From the NCBI GenBank assembly GCA_964612515.1, contig CAZTCX010000039.1, positions 1-27,490 of the forward strand: a stretch of 27,490 bases of DNA. The letters are read 5' to 3'. Below the pieces are notes generated by a model, which saw only the letters and a program-made list of their open reading frames with translations, made no database searches and was not told where the DNA came from. This document shows, piece by piece, positions 8,233 through 15,751 of this stretch (positions within the stretch are counted from its first letter, which is position 1; each line of letters begins with the position of its first letter). The translations under genes and the position numbers were made by a program. The DNA is from SABY01 sp964612515 (GTDB taxonomy: Bacteria > Bacteroidota > Bacteroidia > Bacteroidales > 4484-276).

Positions 8233-9573
8233 ATGATCGAGATAAAAGTGCCTAGCCCCGGAGAGTCAATTACTGAAGTACAACTGGCCAACTGGCTGGT
8301 AGAAGATGGCGACTATGTGGAAAAAGATACCGAACTGGCGGAGATAGATTCGGACAAAGCCACCCTGAGCATCAGCGCTGAGGAAGCCGGAAAGATAAAA
8401 ATCCTGGTGCAGGCCGGCGAAACGGTAGAAGTGGGCAAAGTGATTTGTACCATCGACACGGAGGCCAAAGGTTCACCTAAGGCAGCCGCCAAAACACCCG
8501 ATGTCTCTGCTACGGAACCCAAGTCTGCCAGCGAAAGCAAAAAAGCACCTGCCGAAGTTCCTCTAAAAGAAATTGAAGCAAAGGATCCTCAGCCGGAGCC
8601 AAAAAAAGAACCTGAGCCGTTAACTAAAAAGGAAGATCAAAAGAAAGCTCCTGCCCCCGACATTCACATTTCGCCGCTGGCACGAAAACTTCTTCAGGCA
8701 AATAATCTAGGCGAACAGGAGATGATCGACTTTTATAAAAAGCTGCGCATTACCAAAGATGATGTGGCACAATTTATTGATGACAAGAAAAACATACCGA
8801 CACAAGCTGCTCCTTCTGAAGTAGCATCTGGATGGGGAGGTACCCGCGACACCGAGCGCAAAAAAATGTCAACGCTGCGTCTGAAGCTTTCTGAAAGGCT
8901 CGTTGCAGTGAAAAACGACACCGCCATGCTTACCACCTTCAACGAGGTGAATATGTCGGCGATCATGAACATTCGCAACCAATATAAAGAAGCTTTTAAA
9001 AAACAATATGATGTCTCGTTGGGATTTATGTCATTTTTCGTAAAAGCCGTTACCGAAGCCTTGCATCACTTCCCGCAGGTGAACGCACAAATAGATGGCA
9101 ACGAGATGATCTACCACAACTACGCCGACATTGGCATTGCAGTAAGCGCTCCAAAAGGGCTCATGGTGCCGATCATTCGTAACGCCGAAAAGCTGATGCT
9201 TCACGAAATAGAGACGGAGATAAAAAATCTGGCCGAAAAGGCACGCAACAGTCGCCTCACCATCGACGAGATGACCGGCGGCACCTTCACGCTCACCAAT
9301 GGTGGTGTGTTTGGTTCGATGCTTTCCACGCCCATCATCAACCCACCGCAAAGTGCCATCCTGGGCATGCACAACATTGTGGAGCGCCCCATAGCTGTGA
9401 ATGGTAAAGTAGAGATAGCGCCCATCATGTACATTGCGCTCTCCTACGATCACCGCATTATCGATGGCCGTGAGTCGGTAAGCTTTCTGGTAAAAGTGAA
9501 AGAGATGCTCGAAAATCCGAGCCGTATGCTTTACGGTGGCAACGATCCGGTTAAGAGTTTATTGGGGTTATAG
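8233..9573 (+). CDS. sucB: Dihydrolipoyllysine-residue succinyltransferase (E2 of OGDH)
   Basis: 446-residue E2 core enzyme. A lipoyl domain fills residues 1-75 with the lipoylated Lys at position 42 in DSDKATL. A Pro/Lys/Glu-rich flexible linker covers about 80-140, a peripheral subunit-binding domain (HISPLARKLL...RITKDDVAQFI) about 145-182, and the acyltransferase domain the rest, ending with DHRIIDG (406-412) whose His and Asp are catalytic. The ATG at 8233 begins exactly at the conserved MIEIKVPSPGESI. It is probably co-transcribed with sucA. The subunit-binding domain lacks the usual GTGxxGRI loop and reads FYKKLRI instead, which may alter E1 or E3 docking. OGDH rather than pyruvate or branched-chain specificity is inferred from the sucA neighbour and the SESIT-like N-terminus. 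Confidence 0.96.
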   Translation: MIEIKVPSPGESITEVQLANWLVEDGDYVEKDTELAEIDSDKATLSISAEEAGKIKILVQAGETVEVGKVICTIDTEAKGSPKAAAKTPDVSATEPKSASESKKAPAEVPLKEIEAKDPQPEPKKEPEPLTKKEDQKKAPAPDIHISPLARKLLQANNLGEQEMIDFYKKLRITKDDVAQFIDDKKNIPTQAAPSEVASGWGGTRDTERKKMSTLRLKLSERLVAVKNDTAMLTTFNEVNMSAIMNIRNQYKEAFKKQYDVSLGFMSFFVKAVTEALHHFPQVNAQIDGNEMIYHNYADIGIAVSAPKGLMVPIIRNAEKLMLHEIETEIKNLAEKARNSRLTIDEMTGGTFTLTNGGVFGSMLSTPIINPPQSAILGMHNIVERPIAVNGKVEIAPIMYIALSYDHRIIDGRESVSFLVKVKEMLENPSRMLYGGNDPVKSLLGL

Positions 9574-9650
9574 GAATTGAGGCGGTTGGTATTGCATAGG
9601 CCACAGTCCTTAAATTGCGGTACGTTGTTTTCGGGAATCAAAAGCAGAGG

Positions 9651-10184
9651 TCAGTAATCTCCCTCCTCCAGCCTTTTTTTTCGCTCGGCGGCAAGCTCTT
9701 CGGGTGGCCAGATATCATCTTTGGTTTTGCAATAGTCAGCCTGGAAACAACTCGGACAATCTCCGCTGCATCCGTCGATAGTCCAGCCGAAGTCAGCGGG
9801 TAAGTCCTGCGATTCGGAAAGCAGATAGTCTTCCGTTAAAAATCGGTATGAAACCTCAACAGGTACAATTTCTTTTACACCCCAGGATATTCCATGGTCA
9901 TCAAAAACCTTTATTAATTTGTTAAAGGCTGCGATTAATTCGTCTTTTGTTAAGGTATCGGCAGGAGGGAAATCAGCAGGATTAACCCCAATAATTTCAA
10001 ACACCGGCTTGTACTCAGCCTCTTCAAAAGCCATTATCCTCTTCAAAAACATATTTTCTATTTCGGGGTCTAAGTCAGAATTCTCGTTGAGTATCCCTCC
10101 CTGAGTAATAATTTTTGATTTGAGAAAAAAATTTTCCTGTTCAATTTTTTCCTCGGGACTAAGATCTTCGTTTTTATCATTCAT
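9651..10184 (-). CDS. Hypothetical protein with a C-terminal Cys cluster
   Basis: 177-residue acidic protein that I do not recognise. It has no signal peptide or membrane segment. The N-terminal 70 residues are rich in Glu/Lys and probably helical. Near the C-terminus is a compact C-x3-C-x2-C-x5-C cluster (DGCSGDCPSCFQADYCKT), which could bind zinc or an iron-sulfur cluster, followed by a charged Glu/Arg-rich tail. The ATG at 10184 is supported by a -7 box 24 bases upstream (10209-10216). It follows aspS on the same strand but is separated from it by an intrinsic terminator, so it is probably a monocistronic gene. It converges with sucB with 77 bases between the stops. Confidence 0.75.
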   Translation of the reverse strand: MNDKNEDLSPEEKIEQENFFLKSKIITQGGILNENSDLDPEIENMFLKRIMAFEEAEYKPVFEIIGVNPADFPPADTLTKDELIAAFNKLIKVFDDHGISWGVKEIVPVEVSYRFLTEDYLLSESQDLPADFGWTIDGCSGDCPSCFQADYCKTKDDIWPPEELAAERKKRLEEGDY

Positions 10185-10208
10185 AACTTTTTAAATTTTA
10201 TTGAGATA

Positions 10209-10216
10209 CAAATATA
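10209..10216 (-). promoter_or_regulatory. -7 box (TATATTTG) for the Cys-cluster gene
   Basis: Exact TAnnTTTG match on the minus strand, 24 bases before the ATG at 10184. Its first T is also part of the T-run of the aspS terminator, so termination of one gene and initiation of the next are packed into the same bases. No clear -33 TTTG is visible because that position is occupied by the terminator stem. Confidence 0.5.
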
Positions 10217-10243
10217 AAAAAAAGACGCGCAACTTGCGCGTCT
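10216..10243 (-). terminator. Intrinsic terminator of aspS
   Basis: Perfect 9-bp GC-rich stem (arms 10223-10231 and 10235-10243, AGACGCGCA/TGCGCGTCT) with a 3-base loop. Read on the minus strand it is followed by about eight Ts. It lies 41 bases after the aspS stop. Confidence 0.9.
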
Positions 10244-10283
10244 CTAAGATATTTTGAAAACTCGAAACCCTAACTCCTTTCTT

Positions 10284-12050
10284 CTATCCTTTTCCCTCTA
10301 TTTTCTTCACAATCAATCCCAGCTCGTCGAGCTGCTGCTGTGCGATGGGCGCGGGGGCATCGATCATGACGTCGCGGCCGGCGTTGTTTTTAGGGAATGC
10401 GATGTAGTCGCGGATGCTGTCGCTGCCGCCAAAGAGCGACACCAGGCGGTCGAAACCCAGCGCGATGCCACCATGAGGAGGCGCACCATATTCGAAAGCA
10501 TTCATCAGGAAGCCAAATTGTGCCTGCGCCAGCTCCGGCGTAAAACCGAGGATTTCAAACATTTTTTGCTGTAGCTCTTTGTTGTGGATACGGATGGAGC
10601 CGCCGCCGATCTCCACGCCATTTATCACCAGGTCGTAGGCGTTGGCACGCACCGCTCCGGGATCACTTTGAAGCAACGCAATATCTTCGGGCTTGGGCGA
10701 AGTAAAGGGATGGTGCATGGCATAGAAACGTTTGGTTTCTTCGTCCCATTCCAGAAGCGGAAAATCGACAACCCACAGCGGGCTATAGACGTTGGGATCA
10801 CGCAATTCGAGTTGGGTGGCCATCTCCAGGCGAAGGCTTCCCAGCGCTTTGCGTGTCTGGTTGGTGTCGCCGGCAAGGATCAGCATGAGGTCGCCGGGCT
10901 TTGCATCAAATTCCTGTGCCCAAATTTTTAAATCATCTTCATTATAAAATTTATCTACCGACGACTTTAGCGAGCCGTCATCATTATAACGGACATACAC
11001 CAGCCCTTTGCTTCCTATTTGGGGCTTTTTTACAAAGTCGGTTAGCGCGTCGAGTTGCTTGCGGGTATAGCCGGCAGCTCCGGTTACGTTGATTCCCACC
11101 ACGATTTCAGCCTGATCAAAAACAGGGAAGCCGTGATCTTTTACCTTGTCGGTAATTTCTTTAAAAACCATATCAAAACGCAGGTCAGGCTTATCGGAGC
11201 CGTACAACCGCATGGCATCGTAATAGGTCATACGCGGGATGGCTTCTTCAAAACCAACATCTTTGATGGTTTTGAAAAGATGGCGCACCATCCCCTCGAA
11301 GGTGTTGAGGATATCTTCCTGGGTCACAAACGACATCTCGCAGTCGATCTGCGTAAACTCTGGCTGACGGTCGGCGCGCAGGTCTTCATCGCGGAAGCAT
11401 TTTACAATTTGATAATAACGGTCCATGCCAGCCACCATGAGCAGTTGCTTGAAAGTCTGCGGCGACTGCGGAAGGGCGTAAAATTCGCCTGGGTTCATGC
11501 GCGAAGGCACCACAAAGTCGCGTGCTCCTTCGGGCGTAGAAACGATGAGCACGGGAGTTTCCACTTCGACGAATTGTTGTGCGTCCAGATATTTCCGTGT
11601 TTCGGCAGCCATACGATGGCGTAGCAGCAGGTTTTGTTTTACTACATTGCGGCGCAGGTCGAGGTAGCGGTATTTCATGCGCAACTCTTCGCCGCCGTCG
11701 GTTTGGTCTTCAATTGTAAAAGGTGGTACTTTGGAGGCGTTGAGCAGCCGAAGTTCGGTGACGCGTATCTCGATGTCGCCGGTAGCCAGTTTTGGGTTTT
11801 TTGAAATCCGCTCGATAACTTCTCCTCCGGCTTCTATCACATATTCACGCCCCAGCGTGCCGGCAAGTTTCAGGATATTGGGATCCGTCACTTCCTCCTG
11901 GAGCACGAGTTGCGTTATTCCGTAACGGTCGCGCAGGTCGATCCACATCAGGCCGCCCTTGTCTCTAACGCGTTGCACCCATCCGGTGAGGCGCACTTTC
12001 TCGCCCAGGTTTTTCATGCTTAATTCGCCGCATGTATTTGTTCGTAGCAT
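10284..12050 (-). CDS. aspS: Aspartate-tRNA ligase
   Basis: 588-residue class II aminoacyl-tRNA synthetase that charges tRNA-Asp with aspartate. The N-terminal OB-fold anticodon-binding domain (VRLTGWVQRVRDKGGLMWIDLRDRYGITQLV) is followed by the catalytic domain with motif 2 (CFRDEDLRADRQPEFTQIDCEMSF), the GAD insertion typical of bacterial-type enzymes (about residues 300-410), and motif 3 (GIALGFDRLVSLFGG). The C-terminal DYIAFPKNNAGRDVMIDAPAPI is characteristic. Length is standard for bacterial AspRS (about 585-590). The ATG at 12050 gives MLRTNTCGELSMKNLGEKVRLTGW, the usual N-terminus. It is transcribed away from the small gene at 12216, with a 165-base divergent spacer, and ends in a strong terminator. 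Whether it is discriminating or also charges tRNA-Asn cannot be read from the gene alone. Confidence 0.97.
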   Translation of the reverse strand: MLRTNTCGELSMKNLGEKVRLTGWVQRVRDKGGLMWIDLRDRYGITQLVLQEEVTDPNILKLAGTLGREYVIEAGGEVIERISKNPKLATGDIEIRVTELRLLNASKVPPFTIEDQTDGGEELRMKYRYLDLRRNVVKQNLLLRHRMAAETRKYLDAQQFVEVETPVLIVSTPEGARDFVVPSRMNPGEFYALPQSPQTFKQLLMVAGMDRYYQIVKCFRDEDLRADRQPEFTQIDCEMSFVTQEDILNTFEGMVRHLFKTIKDVGFEEAIPRMTYYDAMRLYGSDKPDLRFDMVFKEITDKVKDHGFPVFDQAEIVVGINVTGAAGYTRKQLDALTDFVKKPQIGSKGLVYVRYNDDGSLKSSVDKFYNEDDLKIWAQEFDAKPGDLMLILAGDTNQTRKALGSLRLEMATQLELRDPNVYSPLWVVDFPLLEWDEETKRFYAMHHPFTSPKPEDIALLQSDPGAVRANAYDLVINGVEIGGGSIRIHNKELQQKMFEILGFTPELAQAQFGFLMNAFEYGAPPHGGIALGFDRLVSLFGGSDSIRDYIAFPKNNAGRDVMIDAPAPIAQQQLDELGLIVKKIEGKG

Positions 12051-12215
12051 AATGATCGTAGTTATAAATTTTTGGCTGCGAAATTAGCAAAAATGCGGGT
12101 TGTATCAGATTTTCATCAGGATTGCCTTGTGAAATCAATCAGGCAGTTTCACAATAAAACGTGGCCATTTTGTAATTTTTCTATTTTTACAAATCCAAAT
12201 TTAAAATCTAATGCT

Positions 12216-12587
12216 ATGATCAAAGAAAAAACGAGTGAAAAAGCGAATGAAAAAGAGATTGAAGTACGCACCATCACCCACTACACCTACATGATTTTTT
12301 CGTCGCGGGCAGAGGAATCAGAGTACAAAGCCGTGATAATGATTAATGCCCAGACAGGTTTTCTGGGATACATCAACTTTGTGGCTGACGGCAACAAACT
12401 TCCCAAGGCGGTGAAGATGCACAACCTTTATTATTATTATTACCACATGCAGGATATGCCCGCCATTGTAGATATGCTGCGCAACGAAGGGCCTGTTTAT
12501 ATTTTTTATCAGGAGGACGGTAAGGACATGTGCCGCATTGCTACAACTAATGAGCCTGTTGGAGAGGGCGAGATGCACCATCCCTAA
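12216..12587 (+). CDS. Hypothetical protein, 123 aa, with a Tyr run
   Basis: Small cytosolic-looking protein that I do not recognise. The open frame starts at 12072, but the first 48 residues look like translated spacer. The ATG at 12216 gives a Lys/Glu-rich start (MIKEKTSEKANEKEIEVRT) followed by two beta-strand-like segments, a five-Tyr run (LYYYYYHM) around residues 69-73 and a final strand-rich section (GPVYIFYQEDGKDMCRIAT). There is no signal peptide, membrane helix or catalytic motif. An AT-rich box TATTTTTA at 12182-12189 is a weak -7 candidate. It is divergent from aspS and stands alone, with 262 bases to the next gene. Codon use looks like that of neighbouring genes, so I judge it real. 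Confidence 0.7.
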   Translation: MIKEKTSEKANEKEIEVRTITHYTYMIFSSRAEESEYKAVIMINAQTGFLGYINFVADGNKLPKAVKMHNLYYYYYHMQDMPAIVDMLRNEGPVYIFYQEDGKDMCRIATTNEPVGEGEMHHP

Positions 12588-12822
12588 AGCTATTCAGCGT
12601 AAGCTATAATTTCCCGGATTTGCTATTCCCGTCATTTCTACGAAAAATCCTTGTCGGAATGATAATGAACGCATGGATTCATATCCATTTGTGGAATGGC
12701 TTCGCCCTTTATTTTGCCGCTTTCGCGAAATATTTAAACCCTAAGGGAGTTTATTTGTTTGTTAATCCGTTGCCATGGCAATGCTGCCACAGGTAGGGCT
12801 TTTAGAAAATATTACCTTTGTC

Positions 12823-12830
12823 AAAAAAAA
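12823..12830 (+). promoter_or_regulatory. -7 box (TACCTTTG)
   Basis: Exact TAnnTTTG match 19 bases before the ATG at 12850, giving a very short predicted leader. The upstream spacer (12588-12822) also holds perfect 10-bp palindromes TTTCGCGAAA (12721-12730) and TGCCATGGCA (12771-12780) of unknown meaning. Confidence 0.5.
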
Positions 12831-12849
12831 TTAAGTAAACTATCCCATT

Positions 12850-13530
12850 ATGAAACGAGTCCTGATTATTGTAATGATTGTTTGTGCAGGCTTTCAAAGT
12901 TTTAGCCAACCGGTAAGCGAGAGCACACGCAAAAAGGTGAGTGCTGTGTTCGATGTTTTCAACGATTTTTACGTGGATATCCCCGATTCTATCGACAACA
13001 AGTTTTTTAATATAGGTATTAATTTCGACATGCTGTACGACATCCAGATTGCCGAAAGCGACTTTAGCTTTGCAATTGGCGCAGGCATTGGATCCCATAA
13101 TTTTTATACAAATGCTTTTGTAGTCGAAGACAGCATGAACGTTTCAGCGCTCTACCCGATCAAAAGCCTTTATCCCGGCAACGACTACAAAAAGAATAAA
13201 ATCAGCTACACATATTTCGACATACCACTTGAGTTCAGACTGCGCACCGACAAAGAGTTCAGGGCGGCCCTGGGATTTAAGGCCGGTTTCCTCATCGATA
13301 GCCATAGCAAATACCGCGGTGATGATTACATTTTCGGCACTACAGACAACATCAAGGTAAAATTTAAAGATTTGCCCAACATCGAAAAGTTCAGATACGG
13401 CGTCACCGCCAGGGTGGGATGGAAATTTGTCAACCTCATGGCCTTCTACTCGCTCACTGACCTCTTCACCAAAGACAAAGGCCCGGAAACGTATCCTATT
13501 TCAGTAGGGATTTCACTGATGCCTTTCTAA
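12850..13530 (+). CDS. Secreted small outer-membrane beta-barrel protein (PorT-like fold)
   Basis: 226-residue protein with a clear signal peptide (MKRVLIIVMIVCAGFQSFSQ, cleavage after residue 20). The mature part alternates hydrophobic and polar residues in strand-like stretches (FFNIGINFDMLYDIQIAESDFSFAIGAGIGSHNFYTN, FDIPLEFRLRT, YGVTARVGWKFVNLMAFYSLTDLF) and ends with a terminal strand PISVGISLMPF. This pattern matches the outer-membrane beta-barrel families common in Bacteroidota. No specific substrate can be assigned. The ATG at 12850 starts the signal peptide directly. A -7 box lies 19 bases upstream. Confidence 0.8.
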   Translation: MKRVLIIVMIVCAGFQSFSQPVSESTRKKVSAVFDVFNDFYVDIPDSIDNKFFNIGINFDMLYDIQIAESDFSFAIGAGIGSHNFYTNAFVVEDSMNVSALYPIKSLYPGNDYKKNKISYTYFDIPLEFRLRTDKEFRAALGFKAGFLIDSHSKYRGDDYIFGTTDNIKVKFKDLPNIEKFRYGVTARVGWKFVNLMAFYSLTDLFTKDKGPETYPISVGISLMPF

Positions 13531-13569
13531 AGAAGACTTTCTGTCGATATCACGATTTGTAGATTTTCC

Positions 13570-13585
13570 TGCCGCACATGCGGCA
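13570..13585. terminator. Short perfect hairpin, possible weak terminator
   Basis: TGCCGCA/TGCGGCA arms around a two-base loop, 39 bases after the stop at 13530. A T-run is absent on both sides, so intrinsic termination is doubtful; it may only protect the 3' end. Confidence 0.3.
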
Positions 13586-13721
13586 TCTAAATGACACGGA
13601 TTGTTGTGTAAACAAGTAAGCACTTCACGCCAGCGCACGGTCATTCCGATCTGTCTTTGGCGGATGGAAATCTCATAAGCTTCCACATCAACTTGAGGAA
13701 ATAGACGAGTTCTGAACTACC

Positions 13722-13761
13722 AACCTCTAATCTCTAACTTCTTACTTTATCTTCTAATTTT
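13722..13761. repeat. Degenerate TCTAAC/TTCTAAT pyrimidine repeat
   Basis: Four to five loose copies of CTCTAA, CTCTAACTT and TTCTAATTT words in 40 bases, directly after the 3' end of the convergent gene. Non-coding simple-sequence-like filler. Confidence 0.45.
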
Positions 13762-14463
13762 CTAAAACAGGTATTTGAGTGAAATGCCAAGGCGTGGCCC
13801 TGATAGGGAAATGTCACGTGTGATTTCAGATTCCGAGGATGGCTGATCAGGACCTGGGTTTGTCACCACGAGAAACGCCTGCTGGTAATTACCAAACTTG
13901 TAATCGGCAATAAGATCGACAGCAAAGTTGCGCGATAGTTTCATCTGAAGCCCAAGGGCTGCCGAACCCAATAGACAACTGCCATTGGTTGGATCAGGGC
14001 TTACCTTATTTTTAAAATCCAATTGATAGCTTATCAGCACCAGCTCACCACCAACACCTGCGAAAGGAGTTATGAATGCAAACTGCAAAGGAGAAGCATA
14101 ATATCGCACATCGAGGCTAATGGGATAACCATTTAGCAAGAGCTCTGCTTTACCATAGGTGGGAATGGTGGTTTCCGATCGTGCCTGCCAATACCCAAAG
14201 CCGACTTTTGCCGCCAGATCCTTGACAAGACGAAACTCAACAAATCCTTCCACAAAAAAGGTTGTACTAAAATCATGGTTGCGAAATGGAGAGGATGTAT
14301 CGTTCTTCCAGTAATCCAGCTCAGGCTGATATAGTCCCATCGAAATACCGAACCCTTTAATAATAGCGCTATCGTTTTGCGCCACAGCATTACCTGCGAC
14401 TATCAACATGAGCATTGCAGAAAGAATAAGAATGAATACCGTTTTTAAAAAGGTGTTTTGCAT
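13762..14463 (-). CDS. Secreted outer-membrane beta-barrel protein
   Basis: 233-residue protein, start chosen at 14463 (MQNTFLKTVFILILSAMLMLIVAGNAVAQ), a good signal peptide. An in-frame ATG at 14526 would add 21 residues, but it lies inside the terminator hairpin of the upstream gene and is unlikely. The mature part has strand-like segments such as FVEFRLVKDLAAKVGFGYWQ, PISLDVRYYASPL, FAGVGGELVLISYQLDF and AVDLIADYKFGNYQ, and ends in LGISLKYLF, the Phe-terminal strand usual for barrel proteins. Mid-protein DPTNGSCLLGSAALGLQMKL resembles the porin-like 'outer membrane protein beta-barrel' family. No function is assignable. It follows the lipoprotein gene on the same strand but beyond a terminator. 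Confidence 0.8.
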   Translation of the reverse strand: MQNTFLKTVFILILSAMLMLIVAGNAVAQNDSAIIKGFGISMGLYQPELDYWKNDTSSPFRNHDFSTTFFVEGFVEFRLVKDLAAKVGFGYWQARSETTIPTYGKAELLLNGYPISLDVRYYASPLQFAFITPFAGVGGELVLISYQLDFKNKVSPDPTNGSCLLGSAALGLQMKLSRNFAVDLIADYKFGNYQQAFLVVTNPGPDQPSSESEITRDISLSGPRLGISLKYLF

Positions 14464-14493
14464 ACAAGTATTAATAAGGTGTATTTTTTGAAT

Positions 14494-14531
14494 AAAAAAA
14501 GCATGAAACATACAATGATGCTTCATGCTTT
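14494..14531 (-). terminator. Intrinsic terminator of the lipoprotein gene
   Basis: Ten-bp perfect stem (AAAGCATGAA at 14498-14507, TTCATGCTTT at 14522-14531) with a 14-base loop, followed on the minus strand by seven Ts. It ends transcription 30 bases after the stop at 14561. Confidence 0.75.
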
Positions 14532-14560
14532 AAGAGTAAACTATTTATCTGGAAGCTTAA

Positions 14561-15703
14561 TTATCCGCCCCAACCCTGGTGGTGGCAATAAGTTTCCTGA
14601 ACTTTCCAGTTGAATACATCGAAGGGGAAGTTGATAAACTCGCCCAGGTATTCGCCTGTGTAGTTGTAAATTTTGAAGTTTGCAAGGCGGCAACGTGTGA
14701 AGAGTTGCTGTGCATACTGATAGCGCGGGCCGATGCAGCGGGTATCGACAACTTTCAGGTCGAAGCTATATTCCGCCATGCTGGTAACCAGCGCTGAAGA
14801 TCCGATAGAATAAACAAATGTTCCGCAGGCACCTTCGCTACAGTTTTCCGATTGGCCGGAAAGCTCGTAAGGCGACCAGGTCATGGTTTTCACCATGCGG
14901 AAACCTGTAAATGTGTACCATATCGAGAAGTGCGGCATTTCAAAGGTTGCCATTGTGCGATCTGCATTCAGCACTCCTTCTATGATTTCCCACTCTTGTG
15001 TGTCTTCGTTGAAACTGCCAAGTAGCATTGGGCTGTCGCCGTTGCGCACAGCAGCTATGGTGACGGGCACCTGAAGTGTAGCTTTGGCATTTTCGGGGAA
15101 AGTAAGATCGGGCGAGAAGCTGAAACCCGACTGGATTGCGCGTTCGCCTTTAACCTCAAAGTCGCCAAATTTAGACGGACTTGGGATGTAGGTAACGGTA
15201 ACATCAACAGGTTGACCAACCGCTCCTTCGGGGAAAGTGAGAATGGGTGCTTGCTCAAAGTCGCTTTCGATGGCCATGCTGGCACCGGAACTGTTTACCG
15301 TAGCGCTGTTTCCTATCTTACTCAGATAAAAACGCTCTTTAGTAACTGCAATCACTCCTTCAGGAGTTTTTTCTATTTCAACCATCGAGCTCCGTGAGAG
15401 ATAACCCGTTTTGGTAGCTGAAATGATATAGGTGCCCACCTGTTTCCCTTCCAGGGTGAGGCCACCTGACCCACGCTGGTATTCGCTAAGGACACCGTCG
15501 GGCGTTATTACAGTGATGGTATAGTCAGAAAGTGCGTTGCCCTGATTACCATCAAAAACAGTTAATTTAAGTTCGTTGAGCGTTTCCGGATTGGGTTCTG
15601 GCCAATCGGATGTCCCCACTTTTTTGCATTGCGTGAAGCTGAAAATCAGCACGCCGGCGATGAGGAGAAGGCCGAAATAAGACTTGTAAAATTTGGTTTT
15701 CAT
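14561..15703 (-). CDS. Lipoprotein with carboxypeptidase-regulatory-like and ZU5-like regions
   Basis: 380-residue predicted lipoprotein. The signal peptide ends in a lipobox with the lipidated Cys at residue 26 (FSFTQCKK). Residues about 40-120 look like a CarboxypepD_reg-like beta-sandwich (LKLTVFDGNQGNALSDYTITV...TYIISATKTGY). Residues about 140-270 contain a ZU5-like stretch (LTFPEGAVGQPVDVTVTYIPS) and MATFEMPHFSIWYTF, as in Bacteroidota cell-surface lipoproteins. The C-terminal third carries six or more Cys residues (NCSEGACGTF, TRCIGPRY, TRCRLANF, ETYCHHQGWGG), possibly in disulfides. It starts 48 bases after the YjbH-like gene with its own -7 box and a real Shine-Dalgarno AAGGAG, and ends in a terminator. 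Function unknown. Confidence 0.82.
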   Translation of the reverse strand: MKTKFYKSYFGLLLIAGVLIFSFTQCKKVGTSDWPEPNPETLNELKLTVFDGNQGNALSDYTITVITPDGVLSEYQRGSGGLTLEGKQVGTYIISATKTGYLSRSSMVEIEKTPEGVIAVTKERFYLSKIGNSATVNSSGASMAIESDFEQAPILTFPEGAVGQPVDVTVTYIPSPSKFGDFEVKGERAIQSGFSFSPDLTFPENAKATLQVPVTIAAVRNGDSPMLLGSFNEDTQEWEIIEGVLNADRTMATFEMPHFSIWYTFTGFRMVKTMTWSPYELSGQSENCSEGACGTFVYSIGSSALVTSMAEYSFDLKVVDTRCIGPRYQYAQQLFTRCRLANFKIYNYTGEYLGEFINFPFDVFNWKVQETYCHHQGWGG

Positions 15704-15708
15704 GTTTA

Positions 15709-15714
15709 CTCCTT
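15709..15714 (-). promoter_or_regulatory. Shine-Dalgarno AAGGAG of the lipoprotein gene
   Basis: AAGGAG five bases before the ATG at 15703. It is notable because other genes here have no recognisable ribosome-binding site, as is usual in Bacteroidota. Confidence 0.55.
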
Positions 15715-15737
15715 TTTTATGATAGATAATTTTTTTC

Positions 15738-15745
15738 CAAAAATA
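15738..15745 (-). promoter_or_regulatory. -7 box (TATTTTTG) between the YjbH-like and lipoprotein genes
   Basis: Exact TAnnTTTG match just after the stop of the upstream gene, 34 bases before the lipoprotein ATG. No good -33 element is visible. It may be an internal promoter of a two-gene unit. Confidence 0.4.
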
Positions 15746-15751
15746 GAAAAA

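Noticed and set aside
13636..13672. GGTCATTCCGATC...GGAAATCTC as a copy of the 3306 hairpin repeat
   Set aside because: Only short words are shared; the arms do not pair well, so I could not support it as the same family.
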